Assembly (NCBI RefSeq): GCF_013266735.1
Contig: NZ_JABSNU010000002.1
Coordinates: 558,001 to 622,000, forward strand
Reading direction: 5' to 3'
Length of the DNA stretch: 64,000 nucleotides
Origin: Pedobacter foliorum
GTDB taxonomy: Bacteria; Bacteroidota; Bacteroidia; Sphingobacteriales; Sphingobacteriaceae
Positions 9,211 through 18,700 of this stretch are shown here, piece after piece. Every line of letters starts with the position of its first letter. Within the stretch, counting starts at the first letter, position 1. Position numbers and translations under genes: made by a program. A model generated the notes under the pieces. That model searched no databases, was not told where the DNA came from, and saw nothing but the letters and a program-made list of their open reading frames with translations.

Positions 9211-10352
9211 TTATACTTAATCAGATCCGGCTCATTTACTACCATCTCCGGTTTACCTTTAAACATAGTTACTGTACCCTGTATGGTGATGGTTTTTCCG
9301 TTAATCTTATCAGCTAGTTTTTTCGCATTTCCTTTTAAGGCCAGCGTAAGCAGTTGATTTGGATGTGCTGCTCCTACATTAACCAGTACCATACTTTTAA
9401 TGTCTTTAAGACTAAATACCTTGCCGGTTACTATTACATTCTTTCCAACTGAGTTTTTTAGATCTGCTAGTTTTACCACCGTTGCTTTGGGTAGAGGAGT
9501 GCCTGCAATTTTAGTAGCGGGTATTACAACTGCAGCAGGTGCTATGGGTTTTTCATTAAGATTAGGTTGTTGATCTTTGAAGAGCCTGTTTAGTTCACCA
9601 GCCAGGCGCACGCCTGCCTGAGCAATGCGTAGGTGGATAATAGCAATTGACTTTTTATAACTGGCTTCATCGATGTTTCCGCCTGGTTTTATCTCATCAT
9701 AAATTTGAGTGCTCACCTGGTAGCTTTCCCATAACCATTGCATGGGACTGTCGGTTTGCCATTTTTTAACTTGTTCCGGATTTGCCCAATCGTACTTTTT
9801 TGCCATTTCTGTATAATTGAATCCTTCATGGTCAATCAATTTCCCATCCCAAAGGGCATGTAGATTGGTTCCGTTATTGTTAAATCTTACCTGTACATCA
9901 TTGCCGCCTTTGTCTTCTGCACGGCTAACATGCATAGGCTGATGAGCATCACCAACAAGATGAATCAGGAATTTTAAGGCCTGATTTTTTTGCGCAGGAT
10001 TAAGCGTTTTGTCTTTCAGATTTGCTTCCGCTTTTAAAATAGCAGTATAAATATTGTCTTTATCTTGTTTAATTACGTAATCTGTGAACTGCTCTTTGGT
10101 TAGTCCAAGTGGCAGGTTTATGTAGTGCCATGAAGCAGTCTTTTTGTATTGTGGATCATTACTAATTTCGTCTGCCCAAATGCTTGCATCACTTATAGTC
10201 TCGCCTTGCAGATAGCTGTTTACTATGGTTTTAGTATTCATTGTAAGGTGTTTTTCTGCAATAGAAGCAATGGCTTTATGACCTTTCTGTCCCCATGATA
10301 CCAGGGCAATAGTCAATACAATTAAGGAAGCGGTTAGTGTATAATGTCTCAT
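9207..10352 (-). CDS. S1/P1 nuclease with C-terminal OB-like domain
   Basis: A 381-residue secreted zinc nuclease, expected to cut single-stranded DNA/RNA and remove 3' phosphates in the periplasm or outside. After the signal peptide the mature chain begins WGQKGHKAIA, supplying the N-terminal Trp and His zinc ligands. Further ligands are in LIHLVGDAHQPMHVSR and NLHALWD. The S1/P1 domain ends near residue 260. A proline-rich linker leads to residues about 293-381, which resemble a bacterial OB-fold (VGKNVIVTGKVFSLKDIK ... GKTITIQGTV), an extra domain not needed for catalysis. It precedes no obvious operon partner. Confidence 0.88.
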   Translation of the reverse strand: MRHYTLTASLIVLTIALVSWGQKGHKAIASIAEKHLTMNTKTIVNSYLQGETISDASIWADEISNDPQYKKTASWHYINLPLGLTKEQFTDYVIKQDKDNIYTAILKAEANLKDKTLNPAQKNQALKFLIHLVGDAHQPMHVSRAEDKGGNDVQVRFNNNGTNLHALWDGKLIDHEGFNYTEMAKKYDWANPEQVKKWQTDSPMQWLWESYQVSTQIYDEIKPGGNIDEASYKKSIAIIHLRIAQAGVRLAGELNRLFKDQQPNLNEKPIAPAAVVIPATKIAGTPLPKATVVKLADLKNSVGKNVIVTGKVFSLKDIKSMVLVNVGAAHPNQLLTLALKGNAKKLADKINGKTITIQGTVTMFKGKPEMVVNEPDLIKYN

Positions 10353-10361
10353 GACTCAAAG

Positions 10362-11495
10362 TTAATGAGTAATATTTTCACTATCCAGTAATGTTACTTT
10401 TTTGCCCATCTTTTTTTGGATTACTTCGAAATGATGCAATTCATTCTGACTAACCAGCGAAATTGCGTCACCTGCAGCCTCTGCACGGCCGGTTCTGCCA
10501 ATTCGGTGAACATAATCTTTTGGTGATCGCGGCAATTCATAGTTAATCACAAAAGGCAGGAAATTAATGTCAATCCCTCTGGCCATTAAATCTGTGGCCA
10601 CCAATACCCTAAGTTTGCCCGATTTAAAAAGATACAAAGACTCGGTTCTGGAACCCTGACTTTTCTTGCTGTGAATTGCTTTAGCATCAATGTTATTTTT
10701 GCGAAGCTTATTAACCACAGCATCAGCTTGGTGAGTAGAGGACGTAAATACCAATACTTGTTTCATCTCATGATGGTTAATCAAATAGCGCAAAAAAGGA
10801 CCTTTCTTTTCATCCGAAACGATATAAGCTACCTGGTTGATTGTGTCTAGTGTATCTTCCTCCGCTTCAATTTTGATCACTACCGGATCATGTAGCAAAA
10901 TTTGGTGGATGTTCTCAATATCAGGACTTAGGGTAGCAGAAAATAATAGGTTCTGACGCTTTTCTGGTAACAGGGCAATAATTTTGTTTACCTCTTCTTT
11001 AAAACCTAAATTAAGCATCTTATCAGCCTCATCTAGTACCAATGTTTCAATACTAGATAAATGTACCGCATTAGAAGCTACTAATTCTAATAGTCTTCCT
11101 GGTGTAGCAACAAGAACATTTACGCCCTGCATAGCCATCATTTGCGGGTTTATAGAAACACCACCGTATACAGCTAATGTTTTAATCGGCTGAGGAAGTG
11201 CTTTGCTAAAGGATTGAAAAACATCTTTTACCTGTTCGGCAAGCTCACGTGTAGGTACTAAAACCAATACATTCGCATGGCGATTTTTTACTCCTGCTGT
11301 TTCTTGTAAATTTGTTAAAAGTGGCAAAACATAGCCCGCAGTTTTTCCAGAACCTGTTTTGGCTATACCCAATAGGTCCTTTTTACTTAAAATGGCTGGT
11401 ATAGCTGTTTGTTGAATAGGGGTAGGTACTGTGAAATTCTGATTTGCTAATGCTTTTAATAAAGCAGGAGATAAGCCTAAGGCGGTAAAAGACAT
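10362..11495 (-). CDS. DEAD-box RNA helicase (RhlE-like)
   Basis: A 377-residue ATP-dependent RNA helicase. All core motifs are present in order: Q motif (TPIQQTAIP), AKTGSGKT, PTRELAEQ, TPGRLLE, DEAD in VLDEADKML, SAT in FSATL, ATDLMARGID and HRIGRTGRA. The start MSFTALGLSP at 11495 matches the family; an in-frame ATG ten codons upstream is less likely. The short C-terminal tail after the last motif resembles the compact RhlE/cold-shock helicases of Bacteroidota. It functions in the cytoplasm in RNA remodelling. Confidence 0.93.
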   Translation of the reverse strand: MSFTALGLSPALLKALANQNFTVPTPIQQTAIPAILSKKDLLGIAKTGSGKTAGYVLPLLTNLQETAGVKNRHANVLVLVPTRELAEQVKDVFQSFSKALPQPIKTLAVYGGVSINPQMMAMQGVNVLVATPGRLLELVASNAVHLSSIETLVLDEADKMLNLGFKEEVNKIIALLPEKRQNLLFSATLSPDIENIHQILLHDPVVIKIEAEEDTLDTINQVAYIVSDEKKGPFLRYLINHHEMKQVLVFTSSTHQADAVVNKLRKNNIDAKAIHSKKSQGSRTESLYLFKSGKLRVLVATDLMARGIDINFLPFVINYELPRSPKDYVHRIGRTGRAEAAGDAISLVSQNELHHFEVIQKKMGKKVTLLDSENITH

Positions 11496-11545
11496 ATTAA
11501 TGATATTTTGTGTAAAATTACGCAAAAATCATTGTTAGCCCCGGC

Positions 11546-12445
11546 TTATTTGGAATTGTTGATGAAGTAGTCCCATACAAGCTTTGAAATATCTGAAATA
11601 ATCTTATCATTTGTGGCTTCATTTTCTCGTGTGTTACAAACGAAAACAGCTATTGCATAATGTTTTCCATTTGGCAATTTTACAATGCCGACGTCGTTAA
11701 TTGCCGAAGTAACACCTTGTTTATTTGTATCAGAGGTACCCGTTTTGTGGCCAACAATTGTTCCCTTTGGTAATTGTCCTTTAAGTCTATTGGTACCTGT
11801 AGAGGTTTCTACCATGGTTTTCCATAAGAAGTTAAAGCTGGTTTTGGATAGTACTTTTTTTGTGTAAAACGTTGTTAGAAGTTCCGTAACAGCTTTTGGT
11901 GTACTCCAGTTCAAAAACTGCACATCCCATTCTTTATGCATTTCTTCTTCGTTGGCTTGGATAGCCACATCCTTAACTCCGAGACTATGTATATAATCAT
12001 TGATGGGTTTTGGGCCTCCTATCAGTCTCATCAGGATGTCGCAGCCATTATTGTCACTTTGCGCAACGGTGTATTTGATGATTTCGGAAAGGGGTAAGTC
12101 TACATTTCCATTTGGGTGAGCGTCGCGAATAGGGCTCCAGGTATTGGGTAATAGTTCACTCTTTTTGATGTGGATTTTTTGTGATAGGCTTAACGTTCCT
12201 TTATCTACCTGGTTCAAAACAGCCATTGCAATATGAAATTTAAAAACACTCTGCATTGGGTAGTGCTTGTTGCCATTCACAGTAATAGTGTCTTTACTTT
12301 CAATTCCATATACAGAAACACCTACATCAGCTTTTTTATGGGCAATCACTTGTTTTATTTGTGTTCTTAGTTGTTTTTTCTGAGCGATACTGTGAAAAGA
12401 GGCAACTACAAATAGGAAGCAGAGAAATAGAAGTTTTTTAGTCAT
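11546..12445 (-). CDS. Class A beta-lactamase, subclass A2 type
   Basis: A 299-residue serine beta-lactamase. The signal peptide ends near residue 21 (SIAQ). The active-site motifs are complete: S66-V-F-K69, S130-D-N132, an omega loop QANEEEMHKEWDVQFLNW that matches the CfxA/CblA/PER-like A2 subclass, and K234-T-G236 in GHKTGTSDT. It should hydrolyse penicillins and possibly cephalosporins in the periplasm; the exact spectrum cannot be read from sequence. It starts directly at the stop codon of the Imm22-like gene upstream, implying one transcript. No mobile element flanks it, so it looks chromosomal and intrinsic. Confidence 0.9.
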   Translation of the reverse strand: MTKKLLFLCFLFVVASFHSIAQKKQLRTQIKQVIAHKKADVGVSVYGIESKDTITVNGNKHYPMQSVFKFHIAMAVLNQVDKGTLSLSQKIHIKKSELLPNTWSPIRDAHPNGNVDLPLSEIIKYTVAQSDNNGCDILMRLIGGPKPINDYIHSLGVKDVAIQANEEEMHKEWDVQFLNWSTPKAVTELLTTFYTKKVLSKTSFNFLWKTMVETSTGTNRLKGQLPKGTIVGHKTGTSDTNKQGVTSAINDVGIVKLPNGKHYAIAVFVCNTRENEATNDKIISDISKLVWDYFINNSK

Positions 12446-12883
12446 TTAGTTAGGGTTGTTAAAGCTGCCTATGTAAACCATATCGTTATAGTTTTCGAGC
12501 GGATTCTCTATGTTAAGCTCATCATCAGCGTAACATAGGATACAATTTACTGTAGATATGCCTTTGCTGATACAAGCCTGATAGATATCTACTTCTGTTT
12601 GATCATCCCAAACGGGTAGTTCTTCTATAGCAGCCTGGATGCTGATTCTTTTCCGACCATGGTAAATGGTAATCCAGTCTGCATCGTAGTCATACTGTTT
12701 GTCAATGTCTTTACTGAACTGAGATCGAAGGTTAAAGTCTGGCGTATCTCTTGGGTAAGCGTCATCGGTATTAAAGTTATGGTTGTCTTTTAAAAATTTG
12801 CTCTGATCAAAATACTTGTAGAACTGTTCTTCGGTTTTATTTTGTGACATTCCTGCCCAAATGTGGATGCGTTGCTCTGCCAT
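12446..12883 (-). CDS. Imm22-like immunity family protein
   Basis: A 145-residue cytoplasmic acidic protein. The N-terminal IHIWAGMSQNKTEEQFYKYF and the later pattern of aromatic and acidic residues resemble immunity protein 22 of polymorphic toxin systems; this is recognition by pattern and not certain. No toxin gene adjoins it, so it could be an orphan immunity gene. Its TAA stop directly abuts the ATG of the beta-lactamase, an unusual pairing. An alternative is an uncharacterised protein unrelated to toxins. Confidence 0.5.
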   Translation of the reverse strand: MAEQRIHIWAGMSQNKTEEQFYKYFDQSKFLKDNHNFNTDDAYPRDTPDFNLRSQFSKDIDKQYDYDADWITIYHGRKRISIQAAIEELPVWDDQTEVDIYQACISKGISTVNCILCYADDELNIENPLENYNDMVYIGSFNNPN

Positions 12884-13268
12884 TTTGTTTTTCTTGTTGC
12901 TATTAGGTAGCTATGTTTGTGTGACTGTTTCAAGGTACGGATTTTTTGCTGGATGATACTTTCTTGCAGTTCCTAAATTGAAAATTTGACAGTTATAAGG
13001 TGAAGTTTTCCCCTGATTTCTGAAATAAATTAAGGATGACGATCTTGTCTTTTTTGGACATCCTCTTTTTTGAATATTATAGTGTACCGATTACAGTGGT
13101 GATGAAGATCAGGTTTTCAACTAAGATTCGTCATTTTTTCAAGAACGATTGATACTTACTTTTAGATAGGAATTTTCAACTTACTTCACTGGATGAAATG
13201 GATTCTAGCAGATTAATAGTTAATTTAAAGCATTTAATCAGTGTATTAGGGTAAATTAATGGTGTAAT
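12884..13268. other. Gene-free spacer
   Basis: These 385 bases separate two divergent genes. No reading frame with protein-like composition is seen. A weak stem, AGGATG (13033-13038) with CATCCT (13059-13064) followed by T-rich sequence, is the only structure noticed and may be chance. Confidence 0.5.
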
Positions 13269-14543
13269 ATGGAGTTAAAGAGTATTGAAGCTGCAGAGGC
13301 AGTCAAATTGATCACATCGGGAAACAGAGTTTTTATTCATGGTGGCGCGGCAACCCCGGTTTGTTTGGTTAAAGCGATGCAAAATAGGCATACTGAACTT
13401 GAGAATGTTGAGCTGGCAAGTATTACGACTTTGGGAGATGTTAATTTTGATTTGCCAGAGTATCGAAAATCATTCTTTTTCAATTCTTTATTTGTTTCTG
13501 CAGCAACCCGATCAGTAGCCAATAGCAACAGAGGAGACTATGTGCCTATTTTTTTAAGCCAAATTCCACAGTTATTTTACGGAAATATTTTACCAATCGA
13601 TGTGGCACTTATTCAAGTATCTCCTCCCGACAGGCATGGTTACTGCTCTTTGGGAACTTCTGTTGATATTGCAAAAGCCGCAGTTGATACCGCTAAGATT
13701 GTAATTGCACAGGTAAATAAACGAATGCCGAGAACGCATGGAGAAAGTTTTATTCATGTAGATAAATTAACAGCTTTGGTGCATCATGACGCTGAATTGC
13801 CAGAAGTGGATTATTCTTTTGATGCCAATGATATTGTTGGTAAGATTGGATATAATGTTGCATCTCTTGTTGAAGATGGAGCAACATTACAACTAGGGAT
13901 AGGAAGTATTCCAGATCAGGTGCTCAAAAATCTTGGCGGGCATAAAAACCTTGGCTTGCATACTGAAATGTTTTCTGATGGGATCATTGAGCTTATAAAT
14001 AAAGGGGTGATTAATAACAGTCAAAAAAAATTGAATCGTGATAGATCTGTTACCTCATTTATAACAGGAACACGAAAGCTTTATGATTTTGTTGATGATA
14101 ACCCAACCATTCGTGTCATGAATATTGGTTATGTAAATGACACGAGCATCATTAGACAGAATGCGAAAGCAACAGCAATAAATAGTGCTATTGAATTAGA
14201 TCTGACAGGCCAGGTTTGTGCAGATTCTATCGGAACCTATCAATATTCTGGTATAGGAGGTCAAATGGACTTTATGCGTGGAGCATCTCTATCCGAAGGT
14301 GGAAAGCCGATTATTGCACTTCCTTCTCAAACACATAAAGGTATCAGCAGAATCGTTCCATTTCTCAAGGAGGGGGCTGGTGTCGTTACTACCCGGGGCC
14401 ATGTTCACTGGGTAGTAACTGAATATGGAATTGTAAATTTGTTTGGTAAGAGCCTCAAACAAAGAGCTAAAGCATTAACTGAGCTCGCACATCCTAACCA
14501 TAGAGAAATGCTGGAAAAAGCCTACTTTAAAAGATTTGAGTAA
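13269..14543 (+). CDS. Acetyl-CoA hydrolase/transferase (4-hydroxybutyrate CoA-transferase-like)
   Basis: A 424-residue two-domain CoA-transferase. The N-terminal domain begins with ITSGNRVFIHGGAATP, the CoA-binding loop. The catalytic glutamate is in GLHTEMFSDG, and the C-terminal domain has GIGGQMDFMRGA, ALPSQTHKGISRIVP and VTEYGIVNLFGKS, all family signatures. It moves CoA between acetyl-CoA and a small acid such as 4-hydroxybutyrate, butyrate or succinate; the acid is not fixed by sequence. It stands alone, 110 bases before the FecR gene of PUL1, and is probably not part of it. Confidence 0.88.
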   Translation: MELKSIEAAEAVKLITSGNRVFIHGGAATPVCLVKAMQNRHTELENVELASITTLGDVNFDLPEYRKSFFFNSLFVSAATRSVANSNRGDYVPIFLSQIPQLFYGNILPIDVALIQVSPPDRHGYCSLGTSVDIAKAAVDTAKIVIAQVNKRMPRTHGESFIHVDKLTALVHHDAELPEVDYSFDANDIVGKIGYNVASLVEDGATLQLGIGSIPDQVLKNLGGHKNLGLHTEMFSDGIIELINKGVINNSQKKLNRDRSVTSFITGTRKLYDFVDDNPTIRVMNIGYVNDTSIIRQNAKATAINSAIELDLTGQVCADSIGTYQYSGIGGQMDFMRGASLSEGGKPIIALPSQTHKGISRIVPFLKEGAGVVTTRGHVHWVVTEYGIVNLFGKSLKQRAKALTELAHPNHREMLEKAYFKRFE

Positions 14544-14653
14544 ATAAAATAATCGACTTATAGTCAGTTGTTTATGAATATTTTTTAATTTCATTTGGTA
14601 AAAAATGAAATCTCCATACACTTATGTCTGTAAATCAATTATAGACGATAAAA

Positions 14654-15703
14654 ATGGATTATTCATTATATACAATTGAGGACTTTCTGACTGACGAAAG
14701 TTTTGTTAAATTTTGTTTGCGCGACAACAAGGAAGATATCGCATTCTGGGAAAACCTCCTTATTCAGAATCCTGAACTTTCTGAGAAAATACATCAAGCG
14801 GAATCTCTTTTCTTTTTACTTTCTGTAAAAATTGATCCACAGGAAAAGGAAAGAGAACTTTCTAAACTTAAATCTTCTATTGAACATTTACAGATATTAG
14901 AATCTGAACAGATACCTGTAAAAACCATTCGTTTGAAAAGTCGGACATTTTGGTTCTCATCGGCAGCTGCAATTTTAATCTGTATAGGTGTGTATGCGTT
15001 AATGAATAAAAAGGATTATAGCACTACTGTTCCTATTTACAACGAATACAGCAAAAACGCGGCAATAAAAACAGGATATAATGAACGGAAATCCATAACG
15101 CTTTCCGACGGAAGTATTGTGCTATTGAATAGTTTATCAATACTTAAAATAGATGACAACTACAATGAACACAACCGTGTTTTATGGATAGATGGAGAAG
15201 CCCATTTTAGTGTTGCTAAAAATAAGAATAAACCTTTTATTGTTATTTCAGGTAAAACTGCAACTACTGCTTTAGGTACATCTTTTAAAATTAACAATTA
15301 CAAAATGCATACTTCTACCTCTGTAATGCTAACAACGGGTAAAGTTAGCGTTGGGACTGTTAATGATCAAGAAATTACAAATAAAGTTGAATTGATTCCT
15401 GGTGAACAGGTCGAAGTACTGGAGGCACAGAACAAGTTTACAAAGTCAAACTTCGACCTGCAGAAAGTAGAGAACTGGAGAGAGAGAAAGCTCATATTCT
15501 CTATGGCTTCTTTAAAAGATATTAAATCAGTTTTGAAGGAGGTCTATGGAGTTGAAATCAGAACAGAAAAGCAACCTAAAAAGCCAATTGCCTTTACTGG
15601 TCAATTTAAAAATGAGAACCTTACCGATGTGCTCGACGCTATCGGATTTGCTAATCACTTTACTTACACCATAAAAAATGATACTGTGACAATTGCATTC
15701 TAA
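14654..15703 (+). CDS. FecR-type anti-sigma factor (PUL1)
   Basis: A 349-residue inner-membrane signalling protein. Residues 1-95 form the cytoplasmic sigma-binding region, 99-117 a single membrane span, and about 135-235 the periplasmic FecR domain (SDGSIVLLNSLSILKI, WIDGEAHFSVAKNKNKPFIV). The C-terminal DUF4974 domain (LKDIKSVLKEVYGVEI to the end) should contact the receptor's STN domain. It is followed after 30 bases by SusC. No sigma gene precedes it, which is unusual; the only nearby candidate lies beyond the far end of the locus at 24389. Confidence 0.92.
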   Translation: MDYSLYTIEDFLTDESFVKFCLRDNKEDIAFWENLLIQNPELSEKIHQAESLFFLLSVKIDPQEKERELSKLKSSIEHLQILESEQIPVKTIRLKSRTFWFSSAAAILICIGVYALMNKKDYSTTVPIYNEYSKNAAIKTGYNERKSITLSDGSIVLLNSLSILKIDDNYNEHNRVLWIDGEAHFSVAKNKNKPFIVISGKTATTALGTSFKINNYKMHTSTSVMLTTGKVSVGTVNDQEITNKVELIPGEQVEVLEAQNKFTKSNFDLQKVENWRERKLIFSMASLKDIKSVLKEVYGVEIRTEKQPKKPIAFTGQFKNENLTDVLDAIGFANHFTYTIKNDTVTIAF

Positions 15704-15733
15704 AAATAAACAACCTAAACCAAACCAAACAAT

Positions 15734-18700
15734 ATGAAAAAAAACTTACAATCTTATTATTTCTTTTATGGGCTTTTATTTAAAATAAGCTTATGCGTTG
15801 TTCTAATCCTGTCAACTTCCGCATATGCACAGTCCAAGGAAAAATTGTACTCATTTAAATGGGAAAATGCCACCATCCTGGATGCGTTTAAACAAATAGA
15901 AAGTCAGGGAGAAGTACACTTTTCTTACAATCCACTAGATTTAAATGTAAACGCAAGATTTGATCTGAATATTGAAAAGCAGAAAATTAATAATGTTCTA
16001 GACGCTATTTCAAAAAAGGTGAATATCAAATATCAGATCAACGGACAGACTATAATGATCCAATCTTACAAACCGGTCATTGTAAAAGTGGAATTTACAG
16101 TAAGCGGAACAGTAACTGATGAAAAGAAAATCCCAATTCCTGGAGTTTCTGTAATTAATGTTACAGCTAATAAAACAGTTTCAACTAATGAAAATGGGAA
16201 GTTCTCTATTGCAGCCAACAAAGGCGATATCATTAGGTTTAGAATGATGGGTTTTCAGCAATCAGCTATTGTTGCTGCTGAATCGCAGAAAAATATAACT
16301 GTAGTTTTGAAAGAAGAATCGCTTGAACTGAAAGAAACTGTAGTTACTGCCTTAGGTATTAAAAGGGAAGAAAGGTCACTAGGTTATGCAGTTTCCGAGG
16401 TAGACGGCGAAGGATTAAAAAAAGCTAGAGAAACGAACGTAATCAATTCTTTAGCAGGAAAAGTAGCGGGTCTTATAGTTAACAGTACAGCAGGAGGGCC
16501 GGCCGGATCATCCAGAGTCATCATTAGGGGTAATACTACAGTTACGGGGAATAATCAACCTTTGTACGTAGTAGATGGTGTTCCAATTGATAATTCAAAT
16601 TATGGAGGTACCGGCTCTGAAATGTACGCTCAGGGATATGATTTTGGAGATGCCATATCAGCAATAAATCCAGACGATATTGATAAAATTAGTGTGTTAA
16701 AAGGCCCTTCTGCATCAGCTTTGTATGGTGCAAGGGCTGCCAACGGGGTTATTCTTATTACAACTAAAAGAGGAAAAGGTAATTCTGATCTTGGTATCGA
16801 GGTAAACAGCACTGCGTCTTTTGAGAATCAGTTGACTTCCTTTGATGGTTATCAGTATTTGTACGGGCAGGGTCGTAACCAAACAATTAACACTTCTTCT
16901 TTGCAGGCCAAAACATCCATGTTTAATAATTTTGGTGCCAGATTGGATCCTGACCTTATGGTCATCTCTTATGATGATGTTTACAGACCTTATCAAAAGA
17001 TTGGAGATAACATTGGCGGCTTTTTCAGAACAGGTACCACATTTACCAATAATGTTTCTTTCAGTAATGCCAACGAAAAATCATCTATCAGATTTTCTGC
17101 GACTGATCTTAGAAATAATGACATCATCCCTGAAAGTGGCATCAGAAGGAATTCCTTTACTTTTAATGGAACATCAAAATTCGGCTCTAAGCTCTCTCTG
17201 GAAGCCAGGGCTTTTTATATGGACGAGAATGTAAATAATCGTCCTGCTTTAGCTGATGATCCGGGAAATATTGGAAATGCTTTTATTGGGCTTGCAAATA
17301 ATGTGGATCAGGCATGGTTTGCCAAAACATATAAAAACCCTGACGGTTCTTATATCGAATGGGGCGGTGGTCAATATCGTTTAAATCCATATTGGGTAAT
17401 TAACGAAATGAAGAATACCACAAAAAAGAATCGTCTTTTGGGGGCTTTGCAATTGAACTACGATATCACTAATTGGTTGAGTATTCAAGGCCGTGGATCA
17501 ACAGACCTTACCTATATTAATTTTGAAAAGTTCAGTCCCAGAACAACACCTGGTGTGGTGACAGGGGCGCTGGATCAGATCAACAGAAAGCATGTAACTA
17601 CAGAAGCAGATGTATTAATTACCGGCCAAAAACAGGTTACGCCGTCTCTTTATCTGGCAGCACGTTTAGGTGGTAGCATTTCAAGAGTACATAATAATGC
17701 GGACTTTATGCAGTTCACAAACCTTACGGTTCCAGATGCAATTACTCCTACAAGCTTTACCGATAAGAGTATTATACCTGTCCCGTATAAAAAGAACTTA
17801 AACTCCATTTATGCCTTGCTTAGTGTGGGTTACAAGGGTTATTTGTATCTAGATGCAACAGTTAGGAATGATGCTTACTCTACTTTGAATAAAGATTATG
17901 TTTATCCCTCACTGTCTTCAAGTTTTGTCTTCTCCGATGCCTTTAAATTAAGCAATAAGGTTTTAACGATGGGTAAATTAAGAGCAGCAATTTCTGAAGT
18001 AGCCAGTGATACTGACCCTTATTTATTGGATTTGTACTATTCTGTAAATCCCTTGTCTTTTAACGGAATGTCTTATGGAGGACTGAATACTTCCAGAATG
18101 CCAAATGCCAATCTATTACCAACCCGTACGCGTTCATGGGAAATAGGTACGGAATTAAAGTTCTTCGAAAACAGAATTGGGCTCGATGTTACCTATTATA
18201 ACCAAAGGTCAAGAGATCAGATCAATAATGTTCCTAGTCCTTTCTCTTCAGGTTTTTCTACGCGGATGATCAATGCCGGAGTGGTTTCAAACAAAGGGAT
18301 TGAGGTATTGCTTACTGCAAGCCCGGTTGCCAGGAAAGATTTTAAATGGGATGTGAGCTTTAATTTTGCTCGTAATATTAATAAAGTTGAATCATTGGCC
18401 GATGGTGTACCTTTTTTAACCTTATCAGAGGCCAGATGGATGGGAGTTGCAGTAATTGCAAAGCCTGGCGAAAACTATGGTTCAATTCTATCTTTCGACT
18501 ATCAGAAAGATCCTAATGGAAATGTTATACTGGATCCGACAACACTTTTGCCTTTACAAAGCGACGAAAGACAAGTGGTTGGTAAAGGGATTTACGATTG
18601 GACAGGTGGTGTTAGCAATACCGTTTATTTCAAAAACTTTAGTTTAAGTGCGCTTATTGATGTTAAGTTCGGGTCAGACCTGTTTTCAATGACAAATCTA

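Noticed and set aside
13269..14543. CoA-transferase as part of PUL1
   Set aside because: It is separated by 110 bases from FecR, has a metabolic role unrelated to glycan import, and such genes occur widely outside PULs.
16842..17234. A 130-codon frame in a second phase within SusC
   Set aside because: It overlaps fully with the receptor gene, has unlikely Leu/Ser/Met-rich composition and no start context.
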